From Lentisphaeria bacterium (GTDB lineage: Bacteria > Verrucomicrobiota > Lentisphaeria > Victivallales > Victivallaceae): 51,202 nucleotides of DNA. The position numbers and the translations under genes were made by a program. Below the pieces are notes generated by a model, which ran no database searches, was not told where the DNA came from, and saw only the letters and a list, made by a program, of their open reading frames with translations. This document shows positions 9,520 to 16,713 of this stretch, piece by piece. The stretch lies in assembly GCA_017508285.1 (NCBI GenBank), contig JAFVZG010000009.1, positions 1 through 51,202 on the forward strand, given 5' to 3'. The number at the start of each line of letters is the position of its first letter. Positions within the stretch are counted from its first letter, which is position 1.

Positions 9520-11133
9520 ATGAATGACATAAATTCATGGCAGCCTCCGCTGCCGGGATACCGTGCGTACCTTCCGGTGGATCTGCCGCCGGAAGCTTGT
9601 TATGTTTATCGGGGCTGCAACAATATGTCCAGTGCGGTCGTCGGTTCGACATTGCATTCCATCGACGGGTGCGATGAAATGCTCGTCTGTCACGATGTGA
9701 CCGTTGTTGGAGACACTAAAAGCGGTAAATATATTCTTGCCGGTGCGCTTACTGCATTCCGCTCGTTAACCTATTTTACTGTCATCCGCCGCGGCAGGAT
9801 ACAGGGGATCGAAGTATGGATGCCTCATATCACTGCCGGAGAAAATCCGGAAAAGCTGGTGGTTCTGGAGGGTAATGACCCTAATGAATTGCTGGTAAAG
9901 TACGCTGATATGGCTGCGGTTGAAATGGGTGTTCCAAAGTTTGATACCTCCGTCAATCTCACCGGCTACTGCACCTGGTATTATTATTATGCCGGAGTGT
10001 CAGAAAAGAACCTTTTGGAGAATGTGGAGGCGATCAAAGCCAACCGCTCTGTTTACAGTCCTGCTTATATTCAGATCGACGACGGCTATCAAACCCATCA
10101 GGGCGACTGGCTGGATCAGCGGGATGCGTGGCCGACTCCACTTGAAGAGATCGCCCGCAAGATCGAAGATGCCGGAAGTATTCCGGGGATCTGGATGATG
10201 CCGATGCTTGCTTCCTCTGCCAGCCGGGTGTATCAGGAACACCCGGATTGGTTTGTCAAAGATGAAAACGGGCAGCCCAAAGTGATCAAGGGGTGGTCGC
10301 CGCCGCCGGATGACCATTGGGGATGCCTGGATACTTCGCAGGATGAAGTGCTTGAACATCTGGCATTGATATTCCGCAAGTTCCGTTCATGGGGGTATAA
10401 GTACTTCAAAATGGATGGTATGGCTTACGGTTTGATGGAGGGGGTGCGCAAAGATCCTTGTGCTACTCCGATAAGTGCTTACCGTCAGGCTCTCAAGGCG
10501 ATCCGCGAGGCGGTTCCTGATTCGATCCTTCTGGCTTGTACTGCTCCATTCATACCAAGTATGGGACTGGTGGATAATTGCCGGGTCAGTGCAGATACCA
10601 GCCGTTATTTTGAATTGCGTTCACCTTATCCGGTGAATACGGATATCGACACTTGCTGTTCCATCCGGCGGGCTGCGCATCAGACCTTGAGCAATTGGTG
10701 GAAAATCGACCGTTGGTTCCGCTGTGACCCGGATACGATGATGGCTCGGCAGGATAATGCGTTTTACACCTATGGGGAAGCGAAAATTTCCATTCTGACC
10801 GGTATTCTTACCGGAGTTTCGTTGACCAGTGATCACCTGGGAACAATCGCTCCGGAGCGTTTGGCACTGCTCGGCAGGGCTCAGAATATCCGTATGCGCG
10901 ATCCCCGCCCGGTAAATTGGCAGGTCAATTTGTGGCCGCAAGTATTCAGTGGAACAGTCAATGGCAAAAAGGCTTTGGCGATCTTTAATGATTCAGAAAA
11001 AGAAGTCGTTTATTGTTTTGCTGATTACGGTATGCCTGCAGAGTGCCGCGAGGTGTTGGATACTCCGTCAGTGCGATGTAATAAGATTATTCTTCCGGCT
11101 CACGATGCAGCATTGTTGATTGCAGAAAAGTAA
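9520..11133 (+). CDS. GH36-like alpha-galactosidase
   Basis: Retaining alpha-galactosidase of the GH-D clan (GH36 type), 537 residues, without a signal peptide. The barrel carries IQIDDGYQ, PGIWMMPM, the nucleophile motif KYFKMDG with Asp at about residue 299, and the acid/base region RVSADTSRYFE with Asp at about 359. The 60-residue spacing between them is typical of the family. It is shorter than classical 700-residue GH36 enzymes because the large N-terminal beta domain is reduced. It probably cleaves alpha-galactosides such as raffinose- or melibiose-type sugars in the cytoplasm. It follows a metallophosphoesterase by 20 bases, and a bidirectional terminator lies just downstream. Confidence 0.87.
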   Translation: MNDINSWQPPLPGYRAYLPVDLPPEACYVYRGCNNMSSAVVGSTLHSIDGCDEMLVCHDVTVVGDTKSGKYILAGALTAFRSLTYFTVIRRGRIQGIEVWMPHITAGENPEKLVVLEGNDPNELLVKYADMAAVEMGVPKFDTSVNLTGYCTWYYYYAGVSEKNLLENVEAIKANRSVYSPAYIQIDDGYQTHQGDWLDQRDAWPTPLEEIARKIEDAGSIPGIWMMPMLASSASRVYQEHPDWFVKDENGQPKVIKGWSPPPDDHWGCLDTSQDEVLEHLALIFRKFRSWGYKYFKMDGMAYGLMEGVRKDPCATPISAYRQALKAIREAVPDSILLACTAPFIPSMGLVDNCRVSADTSRYFELRSPYPVNTDIDTCCSIRRAAHQTLSNWWKIDRWFRCDPDTMMARQDNAFYTYGEAKISILTGILTGVSLTSDHLGTIAPERLALLGRAQNIRMRDPRPVNWQVNLWPQVFSGTVNGKKALAIFNDSEKEVVYCFADYGMPAECREVLDTPSVRCNKIILPAHDAALLIAEK

Positions 11134-11147
11134 TTGAGATGGTTTGC

Positions 11148-11195
11148 AAAAAAAAGAACTTCCACCCGAATCAACCGGATGGGAGTTCTTTTTTT
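11148..11195. terminator. Bidirectional terminator between GH36 and the RRM gene
   Basis: A long A-run plus GAACTTCC arm pairs with GGGAGTTC plus a T-run (one wobble or mismatch), loop around ATCAACC. Because A and T runs flank both sides it can stop the plus-strand GH36 transcript and the minus-strand RRM transcript. Confidence 0.88.
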
Positions 11196-11209
11196 GTTCC
11201 CGGAGAAAA

Positions 11210-11482
11210 TCAGAAGCGTTTTTCTCTGAATTGACGGGGTTCACGGGGGCGTGCCTCGTTGACGACAGCTTTGCGGCCGCCGATATCGTTGCCGTTGAGG
11301 GCTTCGATCGCTTTGCGGGCTTCTTCATCATTGCTCATTTCAACAAAACCGAAGCCTTTGGCTCTGCCGGTTTCGCGGTCATTGACGATCCTTGCGGCGG
11401 ATACTTCGCCGAATGCTGCAAAAACTTCGCGCAAATCGTCCGGAGTGGTGCTGTACGGCAGGTTGCCGACGTAGATATTCAT
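11210..11482 (-). CDS. RRM-domain RNA-binding protein
   Basis: Single RNA recognition motif protein of 90 residues, the bacterial glycine-rich/Rbp type. RNP2 is IYVGNL at residues 3-8 and RNP1 is KGFGFVEM around residues 42-49, with the expected aromatic residues. The short C-terminal tail is basic (REPRQFREKRF). Such proteins bind single-stranded RNA and are often cold-induced in cyanobacteria and other bacteria. It is a single-gene unit with its own promoter (11566-11593), a roughly 75-base leader containing a hairpin, and a terminator right after the stop. Confidence 0.95.
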   Translation of the reverse strand: MNIYVGNLPYSTTPDDLREVFAAFGEVSAARIVNDRETGRAKGFGFVEMSNDEEARKAIEALNGNDIGGRKAVVNEARPREPRQFREKRF

Positions 11483-11518
11483 TCCTGATACTATCCTTTC
11501 TTTTGAAACCGGTAAGTG

Positions 11519-11533
11519 CCGGGACCGTCCCGG
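11519..11533 (-). other. Hairpin in the leader of the RRM gene
   Basis: CCGGGA and TCCCGG arms pair perfectly around a three-base loop inside the transcribed leader, about 37 bases before the start codon. No T-run follows, so it is not a terminator; it may be an mRNA stability or binding element. Confidence 0.5.
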
Positions 11534-11565
11534 AAAATAGTGGTCTCTTTCGTAACTTATTTATA

Positions 11566-11593
11566 ATTATATGAAAAAAACAACGAATGTCAA
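11566..11593 (-). promoter_or_regulatory. Promoter of the RRM gene
   Basis: Minus-strand TTGACA (11593-11588), 16 bp, TATAAT (11571-11566): both hexamers are consensus. Confidence 0.8.
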
Positions 11594-11632
11594 TAGTAAA
11601 TGGCAAAAAAATCAAAAAATATTTAAAATAAT

Positions 11633-11661
11633 TTGATATTTCTGCAGAAAAGCACTATTTT
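11633..11661 (+). promoter_or_regulatory. Promoter of the ybaK/DUF1805 pair
   Basis: TTGATA (11633-11638), 17 bp, TATTTT (11656-11661), 23 bp before the ybaK ATG. Confidence 0.6.
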
Positions 11662-11684
11662 ATACAATCGTATCGAGGTTATCC

Positions 11685-12167
11685 ATGGCAAAAAACAGTA
11701 TAAAAACCAATGCCCTGCGTCTGGCGGAGTGTGCCGGTTTGGCGTTTGAGGCATTTGAATATGATATATCTGATGGCAGAATAGACGGAATTTCCATCGC
11801 TGAAAAACTCGGCCGCTCCCCTGAAGAAGTCTTTAAGACTCTGGTTACTCAAGCCCCTGGTCATGAGTATTTTGTATTTATTGTTCCGGCGGCAGGAGAA
11901 CTTGATTTGAAAAAAGCTGCGGCCGCTGCCGGCCGCAAGAGCATTGAAATGATTCCGATGAAAGAACTTCTGCCGCTTACCGGTTATATTCACGGCGGCT
12001 GTTCGCCTCTGGGGATGAAAAAGTTGTTTCCGACCTTTATTGATGAGACAGCTGTGCTGTTTGACCGGATATGGGTTTCCGGCGGTAAAGTCGGTTTGAA
12101 TATGTCAGTGCCTCCGGAGGAACTGGCGAAAGTCATCGGTGCAGTTTTTGCAGATATTGCCAAATAA
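11685..12167 (+). CDS. ybaK: Cys-tRNA(Pro)/Cys-tRNA(Cys) deacylase, YbaK/EbsC family
   Basis: Trans-acting editing enzyme that hydrolyses mischarged Cys-tRNA(Pro), related to the prolyl-tRNA synthetase insertion domain. The 160-residue length and fold pattern match YbaK: the conserved Lys sits in VFKTLV (about residue 49), followed by FIVPAAGELDLKKAA, and the substrate-pocket stretch YIHGGCSPLGMKK. The C-terminal GGKVGLNMSVPPEELAKVIGA is also typical. Start ATG 11685 follows a GAGG ribosome site. A DUF1805 gene follows 27 bases later, probably in the same transcript. Confidence 0.93.
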   Translation: MAKNSIKTNALRLAECAGLAFEAFEYDISDGRIDGISIAEKLGRSPEEVFKTLVTQAPGHEYFVFIVPAAGELDLKKAAAAAGRKSIEMIPMKELLPLTGYIHGGCSPLGMKKLFPTFIDETAVLFDRIWVSGGKVGLNMSVPPEELAKVIGAVFADIAK

Positions 12168-12194
12168 CAGTTGTCTTTTACAAGGAGATTGGGT

Positions 12195-12476
12195 ATGGAG
12201 ACGATTTTTAAGGATGGATTGGAGTTTTCCGCCGGCACAATGGAACTTCACGGGATAAAGATCATGTTGATAAAAGGAGAAAATGGCGCACTGGGATGCG
12301 GCTATATCAATTTGGCGGCGGCAGAGAAATTCGGTCATGCTCTGGCGATCGTCAGCGGTGTCGCTTCTTATGAAGAGATGTTTGCCGCTGAGGTCAAAGC
12401 CGTCTCGTCAGCTGCCGGAAAATCCGGTGTAAAAGTCGGCATGAATGGCTTGGAAGCTTTGAAGATCATGAATTGA
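12195..12476 (+). CDS. DUF1805 family protein (YunC-like)
   Basis: Small soluble protein of about 93 residues resembling the DUF1805/YunC family, which has no established function. The family pattern is visible in the middle: IMLIKGENGALGCGYINLAAAEKFG, then an Ala/Val-rich helix (HALAIVSGV) and the C-terminal GVKVGMNGLEALKIMN. I chose ATG 12195 because CAAGGAG lies nine bases before it; the in-frame TTG at 12171 has no ribosome site. It follows ybaK by 27 bases and ends at a shared convergent terminator. Confidence 0.8.
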   Translation: METIFKDGLEFSAGTMELHGIKIMLIKGENGALGCGYINLAAAEKFGHALAIVSGVASYEEMFAAEVKAVSSAAGKSGVKVGMNGLEALKIMN

Positions 12477-12546
12477 GTTGTTTCCGAAAGCCGTATATGC
12501 GCTCGGATGATTCGGGCAGTTTGTATTCAGGAAAAATGCACAAAAA

Positions 12547-12592
12547 GGGCTGAGAGCCAAACCTCAAAAATGTTTTGCTCTCAGCCCCTTTG
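12547..12592. terminator. Bidirectional terminator between DUF1805 and the PilT gene
   Basis: A perfect 11-bp stem, GGGCTGAGAGC (12547-12557) with GCTCTCAGCCC (12577-12587), flanked by A-run and T-run, lies between two convergent genes. Confidence 0.88.
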
Positions 12593-12607
12593 TCCGTTTG
12601 TGGAAGA

Positions 12608-14773
12608 TCAGGTTCCTGAATCAAATTTGTAACGGTCGGCTTGGGAGATGATCCCCATTGCCAGGTAATCATCAAGACAGCGTGCCATAGTCTGCATGCC
12701 TTCTTTTGACGAACTTTCGATAGTTGACATCAACTGGTGGGTCTTGTTGTCGCGGATAAGGGCTCTTACTGCCATTGATCCGGTCATGATCTCATACGCG
12801 GCGATCCGTTTATCCGGTATATCCTGCCTTGGAATGAGCCGCTGGGAAACAACTGCCAGCAGACTGGCTGCAAATTGCTGGCGCACCTGATTTTGCTGTC
12901 CGGCGGGGAATACGTCGATCAGGCGTTCCACGGTCTGGCAGACATTGTTGGCGTGCAATGTTCCCAATACAAGGTGCCCGGTTTCTGCCGCAGAAAGAGC
13001 AGCCTGAATAGTTTCCAGATCCCGCAGCTCACCGACCAGAATAATATCCGGAGCCTGACGCATCGCACTGCGCAGACCGGACGTGAAGTTGAGGGTATCT
13101 GTGCCGATTTCCCGCTGTTCGATGACACAGACATCGTGTTCGTAAACATATTCGATAGGATCTTCGATCGTGATGATGTGACGCGGGAAGCGGTGATTGA
13201 CCTGATCGATCAAACTTGCCAGAGTAGTTGATTTACCGGAACCTGTCGGACCGGTAACCAGAATAAGCCCTTGTTTTTTCTGCATCAATTCACTTAACAC
13301 CGGCGGAACTCCGATCGTTTCGGGAGTCGGGATATTCTGGGATATCAAGCGTCCGACGAGAGCAAGATTGCCGCGTTGGAAGAAGGTATTCAAACGGAAT
13401 CGGCGATTGTTATCTTCTCCGAGTTTTACTGAAACCGCCAGGTCGAGTTCCCGTTTTTCTTCAAGAATGATACGCTGACTGCGGTTGAGCAGACTATAAA
13501 CCAGTCTCTGCACATCTGCTCCGCTCAATGGCGGCAGATCCAAAGGCGCAAAATCTCCATTTATATGCAACAACGGCGGAGTGCCTACTGTGATCAGCAG
13601 GTCGCTTGCACCGGATTTTACCGCTGCTTTGAAGAGGTCGCGCATATCGATTTGATTCAACCCGGATGAATCTCCGGCGTAAACTGCTTTTTCTTCATTA
13701 TTGGCGGTACTCATGCCGCGCTGCATCAGGCGCAATTCATCCGGATTATCTGATGCTGACAATGCATCATCCAGAGAGATAACATGCTGTCTGATGAAAT
13801 TTATCAGAGAGTTGTTGAATGTCAGCATCCCCTGATGAGCCCCCAGCTGCATCGTTTGCGGCAACTCGGAAAAACGCTGTTCTTTGATCTGTTTTTTGAC
13901 CACCCCGGTGCCGAGCAGGATATCCATCGCCGGAACCATCCCGTTCCCGTCAAGCCGGGGAACCAGCCGCTGACCGATGACTGCTTCCAATGCAGTAGCG
14001 ACACTGGATGCCACTGAATCCCGCTGTTGTTCGGGAAACATCTCAAGCATTCGTTCAATAGCCGATGAGGCATCAGATGTGTGCATGGTACAGATAATCA
14101 GGTGTCCGGTAAGTGCCGCTGAAAGTGCCGCCATGACGGTTTCCTGATCTCTGATCTCACCCAATACTATCACATCAGGGTTTTCCCGCAGGGCATTGCG
14201 CAACGCAGAGGCATAGCCGCCTTTGAGTTTGCCGATTTCCCGCTGGGATATGAGCGAGAGGTTGTCATGGTGAATGTACTCAATCGGGTCTTCCAGAGTG
14301 AGTATATGTTTGGATGCGGTATTGTTTATATGATTGATGATCGCGCTCATTGTCGTGGATTTACCGGAGCCGGTGGTACCGGTGACAATGATCATGCCGC
14401 GGGGGATCTCCGCGATTTTTGTCATGATTTCGACCGGGAGATGCAAAGTATTGAAGTCACACATAGAACCGACCCGTATCGGGCGGGCGACCAGACATGG
14501 GCCATTGATCGAATCATAAAAGTTGATACGGAAGCGGTTGCCGTTGTGAGCGAAGGCGCAATCCATACCACCGGTGGCAAGATACTCTTTTTCACCGGTT
14601 TCGCCGATACATTCCTTTCTGAATGTATCGATGGTTTCCGCTGATGTCGGGGGAATGTTATCTGCCGGAGTGATCGCCCCGGATATGCGGAAACTCGGTG
14701 GCTTGCCGCTGCCTATAAAAAGATCGGAGGCATTGAATTTGATCGCCGCATCAAAAAGTTTCCGGATACTCAT
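12608..14773 (-). CDS. Tandem PilT-PilT twitching-motility ATPase
   Basis: Type IV pilus retraction-type ATPase, but with two complete PilT units in one 721-residue chain. A standard PilT is about 350 residues. Unit 1 (about 1-345) has Walker A GTTGSGKST at about 132, EDPIEY at 161, Walker B VIVLGEIRD at 201 and the His box GHLIICTMHT at 223. Unit 2 (about 372-721) has Walker A GPTGSGKST at about 508, EDPIEYV at 537, Walker B IILVGELRD at 577 and GHLVLGTLHA at 599. All ATP-binding and catalytic motifs look intact in both. A 25-residue linker separates the units. ATG follows a GAGAGGG ribosome site. No other pilus gene is nearby. Confidence 0.92.
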   Translation of the reverse strand: MSIRKLFDAAIKFNASDLFIGSGKPPSFRISGAITPADNIPPTSAETIDTFRKECIGETGEKEYLATGGMDCAFAHNGNRFRINFYDSINGPCLVARPIRVGSMCDFNTLHLPVEIMTKIAEIPRGMIIVTGTTGSGKSTTMSAIINHINNTASKHILTLEDPIEYIHHDNLSLISQREIGKLKGGYASALRNALRENPDVIVLGEIRDQETVMAALSAALTGHLIICTMHTSDASSAIERMLEMFPEQQRDSVASSVATALEAVIGQRLVPRLDGNGMVPAMDILLGTGVVKKQIKEQRFSELPQTMQLGAHQGMLTFNNSLINFIRQHVISLDDALSASDNPDELRLMQRGMSTANNEEKAVYAGDSSGLNQIDMRDLFKAAVKSGASDLLITVGTPPLLHINGDFAPLDLPPLSGADVQRLVYSLLNRSQRIILEEKRELDLAVSVKLGEDNNRRFRLNTFFQRGNLALVGRLISQNIPTPETIGVPPVLSELMQKKQGLILVTGPTGSGKSTTLASLIDQVNHRFPRHIITIEDPIEYVYEHDVCVIEQREIGTDTLNFTSGLRSAMRQAPDIILVGELRDLETIQAALSAAETGHLVLGTLHANNVCQTVERLIDVFPAGQQNQVRQQFAASLLAVVSQRLIPRQDIPDKRIAAYEIMTGSMAVRALIRDNKTHQLMSTIESSSKEGMQTMARCLDDYLAMGIISQADRYKFDSGT

Positions 14774-14888
14774 GTTTTTCCCTCTCGTAAATAAACTGCA
14801 ATAATCCTGTCATACATAAAAGTTAGCATTGTTTGTATTTTTTTCAATCGTTTTTGCAGTCTGTTTATGAAAAATATTTGTATTATAC

Positions 14889-14916
14889 TTGAAAAAAATG
14901 CATATCGACTTATAAT
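14889..14916 (+). promoter_or_regulatory. Promoter of the MscS-related TM-repeat gene
   Basis: TTGAAA (14889-14894), 16 bp, TATAAT (14911-14916), about 65 bp upstream of the start codon. Confidence 0.7.
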
Positions 14917-14981
14917 TCAATCTTGTAGACCCGGAAATAAAGAGGAAAAATCCGGAAAAACAAGAGGAGAGGAATGGAGAA

Positions 14982-16460
14982 ATGAAGAGTTTTTTTACAG
15001 AATTATGGCAGATGATATTGGAGAGCAATTTGCCGGGGATAATCGGAGCACTGCTGGTTCTGCTTGTCGGCTGGTTTCTGGCATTGTGGCTTTCGCGCAG
15101 AGTATCGCATGTTTTGCGCTCCGCTATCGGAATGTATAAACATCATTGCGATGATGGCAGCGGGAGTAATAAAACACCTTCACGCGCATACATATGGACC
15201 GGCAGAATCGTTTACTGGATGGTTATGATTCTTGCTCTGCTTGCATGCATGTCTTTGCTGCATCTTGAATATGCTGCCGTGCCGCTTCGGGAATTTATCA
15301 CGGTTATTGCCGGTTACATCCCCAATGTTATCGGAGCATTGCTGCTTTTGCTGGCGGCTCGTATTCTTGCCGGTTTTGCCAGAATGATCGTCAGGAAAAT
15401 AATGCTTGCCAGTTCTTTTGCCGGTAAAGGAGTTGAGGTCTTTGAAGTCAACTCCGAAAAGTCTGTGAAGTTTGTATCTCAGAGTGCGTATTTTCTGGTT
15501 TATCTGTTTTTTATTCCGGCAATATTGAATGCGTTGGGGATTTATGGAATAACTGCTCCGCTGCAAGCAATGTTTGCAGTGATCCTTATCTATCTGCCCC
15601 GGGTGATCGCAGCGGTTTTTATCCTGTTCGTCGGGTTGTGGGCGGCACGGATAATCCGGCGGGCGGTATTCGGATTTTGGGAAAGTGCCAAACTCAGCAG
15701 CTTTATGCACTTGCCGGAAAACGCCGGAATATCCGGATGCCGTTTGGGGAAATTATTCGGATCGATTGCCTGGGTGTTGGTTGTTATTCCGGTGGCGGCA
15801 GCGGCATTGACCGCATTGAATATCGAGATGCTTTCCGGTGCGGTCAGCGGATTTTTTAATTTGCTGCTCGGGGTTTCCGGGAACATCGCCGGAGCTGTAC
15901 TGGTTTTGCTGGTGGCGTTTATCGGTGCCCGTATCGCTGAAAGTGCCGCCCGCAAATTGAGTGAAGCAGTCAGTGTCGATACCATCGTGAAAAAATCCGG
16001 CGCATGGCGGATCGAAGACGGAAAAAACTCAATTTCTCCCGTTATCGGAAAGGTGGTTTTTGTAAGCTTAATGCTGCTGGGGATGGAAGCTGCCTGCGGG
16101 ATCATGGGGTTTGACGGTTTGTCTGCTGTGGTCAGGCGTTTTATCATCTTTGGCGGCAATCTGGTTTTGAGCGCAATTATTTTGACGGTGGGGATGATTA
16201 TTGCCGGATTTGCGGCAAAACTTTTGAATGAAACTGACAATGGAATACTGCCGGTTCTTATCCGCTGGACCATAATAATATTCGCATCTGCTCTGGCATT
16301 GAGCAACCTTGATATCGGCAGAGGGATCGTGGAAGTGGTGGCGGCGATGATTTTTGGCGGCTTATGTTTGGCAATCGGTCTTGCTTTCGGACTTGGCGGC
16401 AGGGAATTTGCTGCCGGTATTCTTGAGTCGTGGCAGAGAAAATTGAAAAAAGATAACTGA
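14982..16460 (+). CDS. MscS-related conserved TM-helix-repeat membrane protein
   Basis: Integral membrane protein of 492 residues built from repeated 'conserved TM helix' units related to mechanosensitive channels. Repeats are visible at NLPGIIGALLVLLVGW, YIPNVIGALLLLLAARI, YLPRVIAAVFILFVGL, GNIAGAVLVLLVAFIGARI and NLVLSAIILTVGMIIAGF. It ends with GLAFGLGGREFAAGILESW, which in MscS proteins precedes the cytoplasmic beta domain; that domain is absent. This is the CmpX-like family often annotated as a small-conductance mechanosensitive channel. ATG 14982 follows a long purine-rich GAGGAGAGG stretch. Single-gene unit ending in a good terminator. Channel activity is inferred only from the family. 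Confidence 0.82.
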   Translation: MKSFFTELWQMILESNLPGIIGALLVLLVGWFLALWLSRRVSHVLRSAIGMYKHHCDDGSGSNKTPSRAYIWTGRIVYWMVMILALLACMSLLHLEYAAVPLREFITVIAGYIPNVIGALLLLLAARILAGFARMIVRKIMLASSFAGKGVEVFEVNSEKSVKFVSQSAYFLVYLFFIPAILNALGIYGITAPLQAMFAVILIYLPRVIAAVFILFVGLWAARIIRRAVFGFWESAKLSSFMHLPENAGISGCRLGKLFGSIAWVLVVIPVAAAALTALNIEMLSGAVSGFFNLLLGVSGNIAGAVLVLLVAFIGARIAESAARKLSEAVSVDTIVKKSGAWRIEDGKNSISPVIGKVVFVSLMLLGMEAACGIMGFDGLSAVVRRFIIFGGNLVLSAIILTVGMIIAGFAAKLLNETDNGILPVLIRWTIIIFASALALSNLDIGRGIVEVVAAMIFGGLCLAIGLAFGLGGREFAAGILESWQRKLKKDN

Positions 16461-16478
16461 TACAGTCTCCTTGTTGTC

Positions 16479-16516
16479 GCCCCCCGGCAGATTTATTCTG
16501 TTGCGGGGGCGTTTTT
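16479..16516 (+). terminator. Terminator after the TM-repeat gene
   Basis: GCCCCC (16479-16484) pairs with GGGGGC (16505-16510), with further pairing CAGA/TCTG inside, followed by GTTTTT. Confidence 0.8.
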
Positions 16517-16575
16517 CGTTGCGGGAAAAGTTGTAAAATGTGAGTAAATATATTGCAAAAAACTCTTTTTTTTAC

Positions 16576-16604
16576 TTGTAAAGAACTTTTTTCAGCATTA
16601 TATT
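16576..16604 (+). promoter_or_regulatory. Promoter of the acyl-CoA ligase/PFOR operon
   Basis: TTGTAA (16576-16581), 17 bp, TATATT (16599-16604). The transcript would have a leader of about 100 bases that contains the inverted repeat at 16656-16688. Confidence 0.65.
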
Positions 16605-16655
16605 ATTAAGATTTAGTAGCGATTCTGAAAAGGCAGGATCGAAGTTCAAGGGGGT

Positions 16656-16688
16656 GGAACAGAAACAGGAAAGAGGATAATCTGTTCC
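16656..16688 (+). repeat. Inverted repeat in the operon leader
   Basis: GGAACAGA (16656-16663) and TCTGTTCC (16681-16688) are perfect 8-bp arms separated by 17 bases. It lies between the promoter and the ribosome site of the first gene (AGAAAGG at 16697-16703). It could be an operator or an mRNA hairpin; the loop is purine-rich. Confidence 0.55.
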
Positions 16689-16713
16689 GGAAAGTCAGAA
16701 AGGTTTGTCAATC

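Noticed and set aside
14774-14850. Promoter for the PilT gene (minus-strand TTGAAA, 16 bp, TAACTT)
   Set aside because: The -10 match is poor compared with the other promoters, so it is not listed as a feature.
16698-16713. TTG at 16705 as start of the LeuA-like gene
   Set aside because: It lies one base from the ribosome site; ATG 16714 has normal spacing.
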